A stretch of 64,000 nucleotides of DNA from Agelas oroides (GCA_949130485.1 OX422184.1:5498655-5562654), one strand, 5' to 3'. Positions 33,001 through 45,400 are shown, numbered from the stretch's first letter. A program made the numbers and translations. The notes: generated from the letters alone by a model not told the origin.

Positions 33001-34532
33001 GTTGAAGTACTACTTCCGAGTGCTAATTCACCCTTTCACTTCCGTGTGCGCCAAGTGGTGCTCTCATCTTTGACTGCGACATAGCATTGCACATAAGACT
33101 ATTTCAAACGAACGACTCGCCACAGACATGTGGGACCTAGGGTACGGTTCGAATTTTGACCTATTGCAAGTAATTGCGTGACCTGTACTACATTGAATGT
33201 TTGTGGACAACAATGTAACTAACAGCACTGCATTGTTTTCTTATTACAGGTGATTCGAAGGTTCTGAACGCTCTGTTACGGCTAAGGAAGTACTCACCCG
33301 TCATGCTTTTAGACCTGTCAGGGATATCCGAAGAGTCTGTAGACAGGGAAACTTTTGCACACTTTACTGGGGCATCACTGTGCGCAGACCGTTTCGTGGT
33401 GGCACAGACCAGTGCGGCAATGGAATTCTACGAAGGTCCTACGTCTAAAATGGCCACACGGTTCAGCGTTTTTTGCTCAATAGAATTCAAACCATTCACT
33501 GTTAGTGAAGGCAAAATCTACTTAAGGACGTACGCCAATCACCTTTTGGGACAATGGGACAAGATCCAAACCCTAACCAACCTTAATCCCTTGCTTTTGT
33601 CACACTGTATACATCGCCCCATCAGTGACATAAAGGTCGAACTGGTGAAGGTTAGAAGGAAGTGGGTCACTCAATTAGCGAAGACTCTAGAGGCAGAGAC
33701 AAAGTATAAGTGGGTTGGGGAAACCATACATACAAGTCTAGAGATGTTATACAATGCTGCAAATTCCATTCCTGTTCCTGTTTCTGAGCTGGAGAAGTAC
33801 GAATGTTGCTGGTTGGCTGCTGAAGGCATTGCTTACATTACCGATACCCCTGACTGTGAAACTTTTCAGGCACATGTGAACTTCCCTGGTATAGTGCCGC
33901 TATTAACTAAAATGCTTAAGGATGATCTACACTATACAACGAAAAGGCCAATGTTTCCTATTGTTAAAGACTACTACTTTGAAGACGCTCTTCTAGTAGA
34001 TTTGAGAGTGCTGAGTGTTAATTATAATAATTCCTCTGAACGAACACCAAGGTCAACTCAGCTCACCATTCAAGTTTGTACTGAGCAAACGCAAGATCCA
34101 TTGACAAGAACCATGAGTGTTGGTGTTTTGAATCGTTTAAGACCGGAGCACCCTGCCATTGACGCTATTGGGGTAATAGAAGATCAAAGCAATAAGAAGT
34201 GGCTTTTGATGTTGCAAGTTTCCCTCTCTGAATATAAGAAACACCGCTCTAAGGTTGAACACATCTACAATTATGTCAGTGGTCTGGAAGGTGAAGGTAG
34301 AGTCACTTGGCTGCAGTACTATCAGGGCCTTTTACCTGAGACTTTGAAGGAGATTGATTGTATGTATGTATACGTTTCTCCTAAACAAATCGGGACCACA
34401 GATCCATATGAGGTAATGCAAGACCATGGTGTAAGATCGCGAACCAAGTCACCCACATTATACTTTGGAGTAGTTGGTTCCAAGACAGTCACTGATAGAC
34501 GCATTGCCACTGTACTTTCACAACTTGATTGA
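24030..34532 (+). CDS. Crinkler-like P-loop ATPase with C-terminal nuclease-like domain
   Basis: Three exons, 24,030-24,387, 24,456-24,539 and 33,250-34,532, join in frame to 574 residues. Residues 1-120 carry Walker A GPKGVGKSAAL (about 74-84), then CIIYSPEGYTSAFLSYLEEL. A 28-residue polar linker follows, and the third exon opens with KVLNALLRLRKYSPVMLLDL, a Walker B-like strand. IEFKPFTVSEGKIYL fits the family's sensor-proximal block. Near residues 445-480 HPAIDAIGVI and LMLQVSLSEYKKH resemble the D...QxS/T core of a restriction-endonuclease fold. That ATPase-plus-nuclease layout is known from Crinkler (CRN/RHS) proteins, suggested to act as DNA-targeting effectors in defence or conflict. 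Function here is inferred. The second donor (G/GTTCGT) is weak and the second intron is 8.7 kb and transposon-filled. No signal peptide is seen. Confidence 0.65.
24615..24633 (+). repeat. Dispersed hairpin repeat, short copy
   Basis: GGGGCGAGCCTGAGCAAGC is identical to the family core and lies in intron 2 of the Crinkler-like gene. The right half of the hairpin is replaced by AGCAAACTG. Confidence 0.6.
25095..25164 (-). repeat. Dispersed hairpin repeat with tail
   Basis: The minus strand reads ACAAGCCTGAGCGAGCCC, ACACTAG, GGGACTGCATTGCGC and a GTGTGTGTAT tail, in the same order as the copies at 7,620-7,712 and 17,277-17,340. It is diverged at the hairpin base. Confidence 0.55.
26501..26572 (-). 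repeat. tRNA-like SINE head, copy 1
   Basis: A 72-base minus-strand segment folds as a cloverleaf. The acceptor ACTTCGG pairs with CCTGAGT at six of seven positions, the D stem is GCTC/GAGC, the anticodon stem TGGCA/TGCCA, and the B box GGTTCGAGTCC is perfect. The anticodon loop GGCCATT would place CCA (Trp) at 34-36 but has G instead of U at position 33, so it is unlikely to be a working tRNA. A CTTTC-rich body follows, as in SINEs. Confidence 0.6.
26815..26885 (-). repeat. tRNA-like SINE head, copy 2
   Basis: This copy is nearly identical to 26,501-26,572 and arose by the internal duplication of element B. Its 5' end is cut at CTTCGG, exactly where a copy of the CGTAACACGTACG block begins. 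Confidence 0.55.
26971..27083 (+). repeat. GGGACA microsatellite
   Basis: Imperfect tandem GGGACA and AGGACA hexamers fill this stretch. A shorter run is at 26,295-26,355. Simple tandem repeats inside the element are common in Helentron derivatives. Confidence 0.7.
27679..28083. mobile_element. Tc1/mariner-type MITE
   Basis: The element begins TACCGTAATCTC and ends GAGATTATGGTA, with imperfect inverted termini of about 26 bp (AAAAATAGACCC against GGGCTTATTTTC). A TA dinucleotide flanks each side, as expected for Tc1/mariner insertions. It has no transposase. The interior holds a second pair of inverted GAAAATAAGCCCACC-like blocks. Confidence 0.6.
28690..28820 (-). repeat. Dispersed repeat, copy 2 (copy 1 at 1,640-1,765)
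   Basis: The reverse complement matches the copy near the left end through GAGCTTTCTAAATATCAAGA and CAGTTTTGGAG, with roughly 80 percent identity by eye. An 88-codon minus frame (28,885-28,619) covers it, but I do not regard it as a gene. Bases 28,084-28,690 contain nothing else I can support. Confidence 0.55.
29145..29438. mobile_element. Possible hAT-like MITE with CAGGGTTTCAT ends and a poly-G tract
   Basis: CAGGGTTTCATGCAG at 29,145 is matched inverted by CTGTATGAAACCCTG at 29,424-29,438. Next to the ends lie a 24-base G run (29,171-29,194) and a CCCCCCCC run (29,415-29,422), so the arms extend through complementary homopolymers. CAGGG termini suit hAT elements, but I see no 8-bp duplication. 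Confidence 0.4.
29522..29737 (+). repeat. Direct repeat pair
   Basis: TGGATTTGGACGAAACA, GGTTCTTACAT and AGTGTCTGTTTAGACAT occur at 29,522-29,575 and again at 29,691-29,737, the second copy missing a short TGTACAT spacer. Confidence 0.6.
30383..30479. repeat. 19-bp inverted repeat
   Basis: CAATTTGGGAATAATTGCA at 30,383-30,401 is perfectly inverted at 30,461-30,479. It is AT-rich and of unknown origin. Confidence 0.6.
30569..30644. repeat. Perfect 31-bp inverted repeat (hairpin)
   Basis: The arm 30,569-30,599 starts TTGACCAATCAGATTAGTAT and is perfectly complementary to 30,614-30,644, with a 14-base loop. It is probably a young MITE or the terminus of a larger element. The following 30,645-31,550 has only short chance frames. 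Confidence 0.75.
31556..31748 (+). repeat. Dispersed repeat, copy 2 (copy 1 at 13,738-13,934)
   Basis: It shares TAGATAAACTAGTCCAGCCT and the AGGGTTAAA end with copy 1, in the same orientation. Bases 31,750-32,425 contain nothing I can assign. Confidence 0.65.
32430..32540 (-). repeat. tRNA-derived SINE
   Basis: Bases 32,540-32,469 form a 72-base tRNA-like unit: the acceptor GGTCCAG pairs with CTGGATC, and the loop TTGGTAA gives anticodon GGT with U33. The T stem is mostly G-U pairs and the anticodon stem has a G-G mismatch, so it is a decayed tRNA head. The body (CCCTGTGGATTTTTCTTTCT onwards) recurs in inverted orientation at 32,844-32,910. Confidence 0.6.
32844..32910 (+). repeat. Second, truncated copy of the SINE
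   Basis: CCTGGGTTCAATTTCCAGCT and the TTTCTTTCTCTCTCTCCAAA body match the 32,430-32,540 copy but the A-box half is missing. The two copies face away from each other about 300 bp apart. Confidence 0.6.
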
Positions 34533-34652
34533 GTACATTCTGTTAAACACTGGTTTCAAGCAATTATGTGAAATGCGTATATATATATAATATACATAAT
34601 TATGTGATTGTATTTATGTACAATTAAAATCTGAACCAACAACCTCACATGT

Positions 34653-34677
34653 AATAAATGTGAAAGTGTGCAATAAA
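34653..34677 (+). promoter_or_regulatory. Two polyadenylation signals of the Crinkler-like gene
   Basis: AATAAA occurs at 34,653-34,658 and 34,672-34,677, 121 and 140 bp after the stop codon, in the expected orientation and distance. Confidence 0.55.
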
Positions 34678-35519
34678 TCAGCTACCGTTTCATCCATTAT
34701 GTTTGAAGTGGGATGACTCATCAGCTGGCTGCAGTAGAATGGGATGCATTCTACCCACTGAAGGGAGAAGCTAAGTAGTAGAGTGAGCTTTTAATACTTT
34801 CCACTGCTCATTCTGCTGCTCATAGAGTGTGTAGCAGAATGAGGTAGAATTGAAGTAAAATGTGCAATAGTATATGGGGTGGGAGGCATGGGGTAGGACA
34901 AGCTCAAAGCATGACATGACTTCAATCCGGGTTCAATTTCTGTTTATCATGCAGACCTATTTACAAAAATGCTTATAACTCTTGAAAATACTCACGACTC
35001 ATGAAAATGTTCACAGCACTGGATTAATGCTCACAACTTATGAAATTGCTTACAACACTGGATATATAACACTCCCAACACTGGATGCATTCACAAGTCT
35101 TGCAAATGCCCACAACGCAGGATAAGATCATAAGACCCCTGTTCTGAGTTATTAGTTTCTCATCGGCCGCCCGGATGATTTAGACCACTCCAAATGAGAC
35201 TATAATAGTTTCCCGCCCTTACTTCCATGCGGGCGGGCGGTCTATTACCATTAACCATTACTATAAACTCATTATAAGCACATCAAAATTTATGCGAATG
35301 AAAACAATGCCAATAACTGTGTCGGAATGTCCGCATCCCGAGCTGTCGAACACTAACTATTAGTGTTCTGACTGCCTTTCATTTTCATGCATGAGATACA
35401 TAGCAGTCCCCATCTCCAGGTCACCCAGGAGTTCATCCTAGCAGCTCACTTGTGGGGACCAGCACTTCAGTTAGGCACTTGCGCGGGCCATAGCTACTGG
35501 TGCTCTGTGGCAATGGCCA

Positions 35520-35645
35520 TGAGGGGGAAGAAAATGAAGGGGAAAAAAAGAGAAAAGAAGGGGGAGTGGGAGCTGAGGAGGAGAAGGAAGAGGGGGAAGT
35601 GGACAAGAGGAAAAGGAGAAGAGGAGGAGGGAGGAGGAGTGTTGA
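35520..35645 (+). repeat. Purine-only low-complexity tract
   Basis: About 125 bp are almost entirely A and G, giving spurious lysine/glutamate/glycine frames. The intergenic stretch 34,680-36,260 otherwise shows only GT-rich sequence at 35,780-35,840 and a small AACACTAA palindrome at 35,349-35,367. Confidence 0.7.
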
Positions 35646-36261
35646 GTTTCTAGGTCACCAAGTTCACATCTTCCTCAAGCATTTACATCTAGCAGGCAGC
35701 TCCTCAAACATGGCTGCTATTAAACATCTGGCTGTACAAGTAGCTCCTTAAACTTTTCCAGCAAGGTAGTGAGGTCCTCTGTGTGTGCATGTACATGTGC
35801 ATTTGTGTGTGCAGGTGTGTGTGGCATATGTGTATGTTAAATTTTGTGTGGAAGTGTTGCACTCAAATATCAATCAGTAGGGAAGTCAATCAAAATGAAA
35901 GCCATAAGCATGCACTAACTAGGTCTATGTTGATGGCTCAAGTTCAAGCAAATCAGTCATCCCCACCTCTAACTGTTGCATGCAGTGACTCTTGTCATTG
36001 TGTAAGAGGTTTGGGTCCAACTATATATACATGTAAAAGAGAAGCAATAGAGCAATAGAGAAGAGCCTCTGAAACTCCATACCACAACTCTAGCAATTGT
36101 GCCCAGGAAAAGGGAACTAAAAAAATCAGCATGGCTTCTCTCTCCTGATGGAGAACAATCTCTAAATGGGCCCATACTGAGTGGTTGTGCAACTGAAGCA
36201 TTCAAGTCTGTACCACCTGTGTAGTACATACAGAAGATTTTGAGGGCTGGTGGTTGTCAGG

Positions 36262-36425
36262 TGGTGGTATACAGCTCTGTGGTTAGAGCATTGCATGGTG
36301 GCGGCTCAACCTGGGAATCCTGGGTTTGATATCTATAGAGCAGTGTGAAGGGTGGTGGGAGCCTGGTGGTTGTAGCTCAGTGATCAAAGTACTTGTAGCC
36401 TAGGCTGGAGGTCCAAATGTCATGA
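36262..36425 (+). repeat. Two tandem tRNA-like units (dimeric SINE)
   Basis: The first has CTCTGTGGTTAGAGCATTGC and GGGTTTGATATCT, and the second has TTGTAGCTCAGTGATCAAAG and GGTCCAAATGTC: an A box and a B box each, in the same orientation. Neither folds well. Bases 36,430-38,316 contain no gene I can support. Confidence 0.45.
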
Positions 36426-38316
36426 CGTAGGCATATGATTGTGCTACTTGGAGACAGCAACTACCACAGGTGCAGACACATGTTCATTTGTTCTGGAAGT
36501 TCCAAGCTACAAATATTGCTCCATTCCCAACAGTATTTATTGGTAAACCTGTGATCTTATAGCAATAACTCCCTTAATCATTGTGCTACAATGATTATCT
36601 ATACTACAGCTGGAGCATAAACTATCAGATAAAGCTTTTGTAGATAGGTAGATCACTTGGACTGTGTCACTGCACACCATATCCAGCCACTAATTTGGGT
36701 AACAAACAAGCCATTACAGTGCACTCATACATTCGTTTCCAAATATACTTGCTGCTCCTATATTATGCATGCATGTATTTAATGTTGAGAGGAGAAGGTA
36801 AGGTGATATGAATGGCAAAGTTACTAGAGCAAGGTGGAACATTACTGTATGTGTATGAAATCAACATGCCACACCTCTTCCTCTTACAGGACTAATTACT
36901 CCATGCAATTACGTTTGTAGGTGCCTGTACAGCAGGAAAGAAATTATTGTTGCAGTCAGTATATATTCAGAAGCATGTATTCTTCACTTCGTCCTTGTGC
37001 TGTTCCACATTATACCACAGGAAGTTGTGAAAGTACGTACTTGCATGGACATATTATGCATATGGGGTGAACCACCTAAGTATGGACTAAATGGGTGATT
37101 TTGCCCATGTACATGATGGTACGTCTGTCATTCCAAATGTAGTAAAAGTGTGTGCACTATATACGTGTTTACTGCATCAACATAACTTGAACAACAAGCT
37201 TCAGGTAACAAAATGTTTGTATGGTACATGCACTGCACATTTTTGCAGGTGCTACATTACATGAACCAGGAGCTTTTTTTTTCAACCTCAAACATTTAAT
37301 ATGACTGAGGGTTTTGTACGAGGAGAAAGTGCCAACATGACTATCAATAACATGGTGCACTAAGAAAATGAGACTCCTAGTACAAAAACATGTTGACTGG
37401 TAAGAAAAAACAACAAAAAGATGATACTAATAAGATAAATACGTAGGAGAGTGAGAGTGACTAATGGTTGTTTGCATGGTTACGGTCAGTCCAGATGAGG
37501 AAAGATCCGTTGATGGCTACCTTAGATATGGAGAGAAGCAAATCTTGTAACTCATTATTAGAAGCACCTTGAGACATCGGAAGATTTCATAATAGTTCAA
37601 TCAAGCTTTGGACCACTTAGAGCTTATGAGACAGCATGTTTGAGGGGTAATGTATTCTGCAAAATAGGTGGCTTGATTGTGTACATAGAAAGAATGAAAG
37701 AAGAATGGAAATCCAATTTTCCTGAAGGTAGCTAGCTAGCTATTTACTGGTACTGTAAGCTCACAATAATATTCCCCTCCTTTCTGCACACTACTTTGAG
37801 TGTAAAGTGGGGAAGGGATGTTTGCTAGAATATCTCACCATACATGCACCCTCGGTTCCTCACGATGTTGCGTGTGAGGCCGACAATCACAATGACTGCT
37901 TTCCGGAGAAATGGAAGCTTCGCTGGTCATGTATATAAGAACTTGGGGGGCAAAAAGGGGGAGGGCTTTTGCTCAAAGGGGGCGTATAATCGAAAGCTTA
38001 CTGTAGTGGCAAATGATTACATTAAAGATGACTTACACTGGTAATAGAGGCTACAGTCATACATGCATGTCAGATACATTATTGAATGAGCAAATGAATA
38101 CAAATCCAAGTACTGCAAATAATCTTTAGTTGTTACAATGACTGTTCTCTAAACTGGAATGGTATCTGGGCTTGAAGAGGTCATTATTGACTGTTCCCCA
38201 ATTTGGGTCCAACTTTGTGTTAACAGTAGCTATGCTTATCAAAATTTAGCTATTACATGCACAAAAATTAAAAACACATGGTCAGATTCAACATGTGCAG
38301 GTAGCTAAACAATTGT

Positions 38317-39447
38317 TTAGACAATCTCAAATTCGAATCGACGTTCAATCCTCCTCCTTGTGCAGTCAGGATCAACAGGCCTTATTGACAGTACATGGCT
38401 TCCAGTTGCAAGTCCACTCCTAACAAATCCCTGAGAAGATTGGCCTAATAAGTATAGGAATAGACAATAATGGTAACGTACAGATGTACTTTGTGTGTTC
38501 AATGCAAGTGTACATTACCCGGTATCATACTTTTTGATTTTAGCATGCCAAAGATTATAGTTACACTAATGCTTGCTGAACAACATTGATGGGATAAATA
38601 TATGGTCGTACTTGACTTTTCATCCAGTTCAGAGGCAGAAAATATCATCTGACTACCACACAATAATAATCACCAGCAGTTTGAGAGCCATCCTCAAGCT
38701 GATACATGTGCAGTCACATACCAAAAATGTATTTATCACTAGAGGCATCCCTATTAAATCATACCCACTAAACTTACGTACAATTCTCAGCTTGTCCATC
38801 AAGCACACATCTGAATAATGTAGCACGGTTGTCTGCACTTGGTCCAGTGCCCTGCCATTCTACTCTAACAGTGTCTCCAGTGACAGTCAAGCCATCATTA
38901 ATGGGGTGGAGCCAGCAGTCAGTGATAGTATCTGAAAGCAGTCAACAGCACACCCTAACTCATTATGTACTACTGTCAGCTGTGTACCTGGTAATAGTGT
39001 TTTAATGTCATACTTAAGTACATATACCAGTTCTGAAGATTCTGGAAATCAGGACTCTTTCTCCAGCTGGCCCAATTCCTTCTACTGTGAAGGTAAACCG
39101 GCGTCGTCGATTTGGTGGTAAGCCAGTGAATGTAACACTTCCTGATGAACCTGTGTTAGAGGAGATTTTTTAATCTGTTTACAAACTGCTCCTCCATCTA
39201 AGTTGCATCACAATAGATGAGGTTTGTACTCACCACATGTACTGGTGTATAAAGCTGTGAGAATAGCTGTACATACTGTAAAATAACATGCCTATAAAAA
39301 CCATCTTACAATCTTGCGTTTGCCTGGTGGTGACTCTGCACATCACCGACTGAAATGATGTTCCAATGGCAAGGTCTGCTGTGACAGTGTTCCCATCAAC
39401 TCTTGGACTATCATTGATCCATCTGAGCTCAAAGTCATCTTGAGAAG
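38317..39447 (-). CDS. C-terminal pair of cysteine-containing beta modules and stop codon
   Basis: Exons 39,310-39,447 and 39,028-39,150 encode one module ([52 protein letters not shown]). Exons 38,782-38,931 and 38,317-38,444 encode a second ([50 protein letters not shown]). In both, an exon junction falls inside the same cysteine codon, so the pair arose by duplication. The C-x-LDG...C-(T/S)S...GL..G.H.F pattern is common in extracellular Ig-like modules of sponges and bacteria, but I cannot name a Pfam family with certainty. The final exon ends RRFEFEIV and TAA, with no membrane anchor. Confidence 0.75.
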
Positions 39448-42400
39448 CTGCAAAATGGAATAATTGTTTTTCAGTTTGAGAGTGTAGTAACATTCTCTAT
39501 TCATGGTAGCTACTGTAATCTCAAGCAGCCATCCCGTTCCCATTTAGGTTTTCACTCTTCACACACCTGTATTACATGTCAACAAGAAAGCATTGGAGAG
39601 GCAAGGCAGTGGGACTAACAGAAGAAGGCTTGCACCAATTGGTGTGTCACTGTCCAATATAGCTGTGATAGCTACAACACTGACTGAGCAGTGCTCAAAC
39701 TGTTTTTTAATCAAAAAATGGCCCTAGTCAGCACTGACCTGAAAGACCCCAAAAAAGAAATTTCTTGGTGGGTATTTAGGCACTGGGTGATCAAGTGATC
39801 GTCAGCTGTTCCAACCATAAGGGTATCTGCTCTTTTAGAGATAAATGTGACTCGTTCCAGTTTCTACAGTAGCATATTTATACTCAGAATACGTACTTTT
39901 TACCATGTGAGAAAAGATAGTCTAGTGACCTATCTGTATTGTTATATTCCAGCTCCAGGCACACTATGATTTTTGTATGCATAGTAAAATTGCTGTGCAT
40001 ACTGAGTTAAGTCACTAGAATGAGCATGCACATGAGCACATCACCACATCACCACATTGAGTGCATATGAATGTGGCAACAAAAGTAGCAATTATGTTAC
40101 TATGGTGATTGCAAATTTATATAGTGATAACAGTTGTGATAAAATAAGGAAACCTTTGAGCCTTGTGGTTTAATTTATTTGAGGAATTCTGTCTCTGCCA
40201 CCCTCTGTTGTCTGTGAGCAAACTGGCTTGTGGAGACTTCACTTTAATTCATCGTGCAAGATGACAGACCTTATCTGTAAGGTGTGGCTTATTTGTAAGA
40301 CAGGAAATTTCCTAAGTATGAAGTTCTATAGTGGATGATAAAACGTTGCCACACACCAAAGCACATAGTAACTCCCTGTGCACAACAAATGTAATGTGTT
40401 GTCTCCCTTACAATAGATATTATGCTTGATATGTTCAATTTTATATATTGCTTATTTTCTTACGATCATCGTCCACAATAGTCACTGCTGAAGTGTTCCT
40501 GGTGATATTGATATTTGGAGATGTAGTATTGATTGCGACCACAAACTGCTCATTATCATCATCCTCCACATCCTGCAGTATCTGAACACATGCACACTGC
40601 CTTTGACTGCCCACACCAGGTATGAAGGTAAGAGTATCCACAGAAGGTAAAAAGTCTCTGCCAGCTGTTATGTGAAAGAGGAATATTTCACAGTTACTTT
40701 ACAATGGACAAGATCAGACTACTTACAGGATGGCATCTACTAAGCAAGATAGGAAGGAAAACCAATGGAATTAAGTGATGATTAAGGAACACCAATGTAC
40801 ACTTAGATACAACTTACCTAGTGCTGTTCCGTTTTGTACTGAAACTGTCACTGTGAATCCAACCTGTACATCACTGCTTGTACTAGCACAGACCAAAAGT
40901 GCAAGATCACTGTCGCTAACGTTCTCTGCAACTACATAGCTCTCTTGCTCAAGGCCAACTTGAATTGGCATAACATCAACTGCATAGGAATGTTGCTGTA
41001 GGTACTTAGCTTGCAGAAACATGACATAACCATAATACACCTCGTGCTGTATGGTACAAGACAAAGCACAGATGTCCACTCGTGCACGGGCTAAAACACT
41101 TAACTAATATACTCATGAACTATGATACACCTTGGAAAGTTTTTATTCACTTGACATACTAAAGTAACCTACGTTGACAGGTAGGTTCACTTCCAGACCA
41201 CATTCCTGTAGCTTGACAAGTGCGATTACTGTCTCCCACCAGGTTGTAGCCTGCGTTACAACTGTAGGCGGCTGTCTGTCCAAAGGTTGTTCCAGCAGTG
41301 TGACTAACCTGGCCATTGGCTGGGTCAGTCAGAGCACCACAGTCCACCACTGTCAGAAAGAGGAATAGCTACATCATGTACATTATCTGATAGTATCGTT
41401 CTCAAGCAAAACATATGCCTGGTGTGCATGCATCACAGCTACTGCATTGTAAATCTTCTGTATATGACCAAGTGCACAGAGTAGATGCCTCTTTCTATTT
41501 ACACAGATATGAATGATACCATGCAAATACTTGATCAGCTGTACACATGCACACTAGATTGTGGGTAGTAACAACATACGTTGACAGGTAGGTTCGCTTC
41601 CAGACCACATTCCTGTAGCTTGACAAGTGCGATTACTGTCTCCCACCAGGTTGTAGCCTGTGTTACAACTGTAGGCGGCTGTCTGCCCAAAGGTTGTTCC
41701 AGCAGTGTGACTAACTTGTCCATTGGCTGGGTCAGTCAGAGCACCACAGTCCACCACTGTCAGAAAGAGGAATAGCCACATCATGTACATTATCTGATAC
41801 GGTTTCAAGCAAAACATATGCCTGGTGTGCAAGCATCACAGCTACTGTCAAAACCTGTACAGCCTGACAGGTAGCTACTGCATTGTAAATCTTGTGTATA
41901 TGACCATGTACACAGAGTAAATGCCTCTTTCTATTTACACAGATATGAATGATACCATGCAAATACTTGATCAGCTGCACACATGCACACTTGATTGTGG
42001 GTAGTAACAACATACGTTGACAGGTAGGTTCGCTTCCAGACCACATTCCTGTAGCTTGACAAGTGCGATTACTGTCTCCCACCAGGTTGTAGCCTGTGTT
42101 ACAACTGTAGGCGGCTGTCTGCCCAAAGGTTGTTCCAGCAGTGTGACTAACTTGTCCATTGGCTGGGTCAGTCAGAGCACCACAGTCCACCACTGTCAGA
42201 AAGAGGAATAGCCACATCATGTACATTATCTGATACGGTTTCAAGCAAAACATATGCCTGGTGTGCAAGCATCACAGCTACTGTCAAAACCTGTACAGCC
42301 TGACAGGTAGCTACTGCATTGTAAATCTTGTGTATATGACCATGTACACAGAGTAAATGCCTCTTTCTATTTACACAGATATGAATGATACCATGCAAAT

Positions 42401-45400
42401 ACTTGATCAGCTGCACACATGCACACTTGATTGTGGGTAGTAACAACATACGTTGACAGGTAGGTTCGCTTCCAGACCACATTCCTGTAGCTTGACAAGT
42501 GCGATTACTGTCTCCCACCAGGTCGTAGCCTGTGTTACAACTGTAGGTGGCTGTCTGCCCAAAGGTTGTTCCAGCAGTGTGACTAACTTGTCCATTGGCT
42601 GGGTCAGTCAGAGCACCACAGTCCACCACTGTCAGAAAGAGGAATAGCCACATCATGTACATTATCTGATACGGTTTCAAGCAAAACATATGCCTGGTGT
42701 GCAAGCATCACAGCTACTGTCAAAACCTGTACAGCCTGACAGGTAGCTACTGCATTGTAAATCTTGTGTATATGACCATGTACACAGAGTAAATGCCTCT
42801 TTCTATTTACACAGATATGAATGATACTATGCAAATACTTGATCAGCTGCACACATGCACACTAGATTGTGGGTAGTAACAACATACGTTGACAGGTAGG
42901 TTCGCTTCCAGACCACATTCCTGTAGCTTGACAAGTGCGATTACTGTCTCCCACCAGGTTGTAACCTGCGTTACAACTGTAGGTGGCTGTCTGTCCAAAG
43001 GTTGTTCCAGCAGTGTGACTAACTTGTCCATTGGCTGGGTCAGTCAGAGCACCACAGTCCACCACTGTCAGAAAGAGGAATAGCTACATCATGTACATTA
43101 TCTGATAGTATCATTCTCAAGCAAAACATATGCCTGGTGTGCATGCATCACAGCTACTGCATTGTAAATCTTCTGTATATGACCATGTGCACAGAGTAAA
43201 TGCTTCTTTCTATTTACACAGATATGAATGATACCATGCAAATACTTGATCAGCTGCACACATGCACACTTGATTGTGGGTAGTAACAACATACGTTGAC
43301 AGGTAGGTTCACTTCCAGACCACATTCCTGTAGCTTGACAAGTGCGATTACTGTCTCCCACCAGGTCGTAGCCTGTGTTACAACTGTAGGCGGCTGTCTG
43401 CCCAACGGTTGTTCCAGCAGTGTGACTAACTTGTCCATTGGCTGGGTCAGTCAGAGCACCACAGTCCACCACTGTCAGAAAGAGGAATAGCCACATCATG
43501 TACATTATCTGTTATGGTTTCAAGCAAAACATATGCCTGGTGTGCAAGCATCACAGCTACTGTCAAAACCTGTACAGCCTGACAGGTAGCTACTGCATTG
43601 TAAATCTTATGTATATGACCATGTACACAGAGTAAATGCCTCTTTCTATTTACACAGATATGAATGATACTATGCAAATACTTGATCAGCTGCACACATG
43701 CACACTTGATTGTGGGTAGTAACAACATACGTTGACAGGTAGGTTCGCTTCCAGACCACATTCCTGTAGCTTGACAAGTGCGATTACTGTCTAGCACCAG
43801 GTCGTAGCCTGTGTTACAACTGTAGGTGGCTGTCTGTCCAAAGGTTGTTCCAGCAGTGTGACTAACTTGGCCATTGGCTGGGTCAGTCAGAGCACCACAG
43901 TCCACCACTGTCAGAAAGAGGAATAGCTACATCATGTACATTATCTGATAGTATCGTTCTCAAGCAAAACATATGCCTGGTGTGCATGCATCACAGCTAC
44001 TGCATTGTAAATCTTCTGTATATGACCATGTGCACAGAGTAAATGCTTCTTTCTATTTACACAGATATGAATGATAACATGCAAATACTTGATCAGCTGC
44101 ACACATGCACACTTGATTGTGGGTAGTAACAACATACGTTGACAGGTAGGTTCGCTTCCAGACCACATTCCTGTAGCTTGACAAGTGCGATTACTGTCTC
44201 CCACCAGGTCGTAGCCTGTGTTACAACTGTAGGTGGCTGTCTCTCCAAAGGTTGTTCCAGCAGTGTGACTAACTTGTCCATTGGCTGGGTCAGTCAGAGC
44301 ACCACAGTCTACCACTGTCAGAAAGAGGAATCACTACATCATGTACATTATCTGATAGTATCGTTCTCAAGCAAAACATATATATGCCTGGTGTGCATGC
44401 ATCACAGCTACTGCATTGTAAATCTTCTGTACATGACCATGTGCACAGAGTAGATGCCTCTTTCTATTTACACAGATATGAATGATACCATGCAAATACT
44501 TGATCAGCTGCCACATGCACACTTGATTGTCGGTAGTAACAACATACGTTGACAGGTAGGTTCACTTCCAGACCACATTCCTGTAGCTTGACAAGTGCGA
44601 TTAATGTCTCCCACCAGGTCGTAGCCTGTGTTACAACTGTAGGCGGCTGTCTGTCCAAAGGTTGTTCCAGCAGTGTGACTAACCTGGCCATTGGCTGGGT
44701 CAGTCAGAGCACCACAGTCCACCAGGACCACCACTGTCAGAAAGAGGAATAGTTACATCATGTACATTATCTGATAGTATCGTTCTCAGGCAAAACATAT
44801 ATATGCCTGGTGTGCATGCATCACAGCTACTGCATTGTAAATCTGTATATGACCATGTGCACAGAGTAGAAGCCTCTTTCTATTTACACAGATATGAATG
44901 ATACCATGCAAATACTTGATCAGCTGCACACATGCACACTAGATTGTGGGTAGTAACAACATACGTTGACAGGTAGGTTCACTTCCAGACCACATTCCTG
45001 TAGCTTGACAAGTGCGATTACTGTCTCCCACCAGGTCGTAGCCTGTGTTACAACTGTAGGTGGCTGTCTGTCCAAAGGTTGTTCCAGCAGTGTGACTAAC
45101 TTGTCCATTGGCTGGGTCAGTCAGAGCACCACAGTCCACCACTGTCAGAAAGAGGAATCACTACATCATGTACATTATCTGATAGTATCGTTCTCAAGCA
45201 AAACATATATATGCCTGGTGTGCATGGATCACAGCTACTGCATTGTAAATCTTGTGTATATGACCATGTGCACAGAGTAGATGCCTCTTTCTATTTACAC
45301 AGATATGAATGATACCATGCAAATACTTGATCAGCTGCACACATGCACACTTGATTGTGGGTAGAAACAACATACGTTGACAGGTAGGTTCGCTTCCAGA

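Noticed and set aside
35387..35751. Lysine/glutamate-rich ORFs on the plus strand
   Set aside because: They translate a purine-only low-complexity tract and have no other support.
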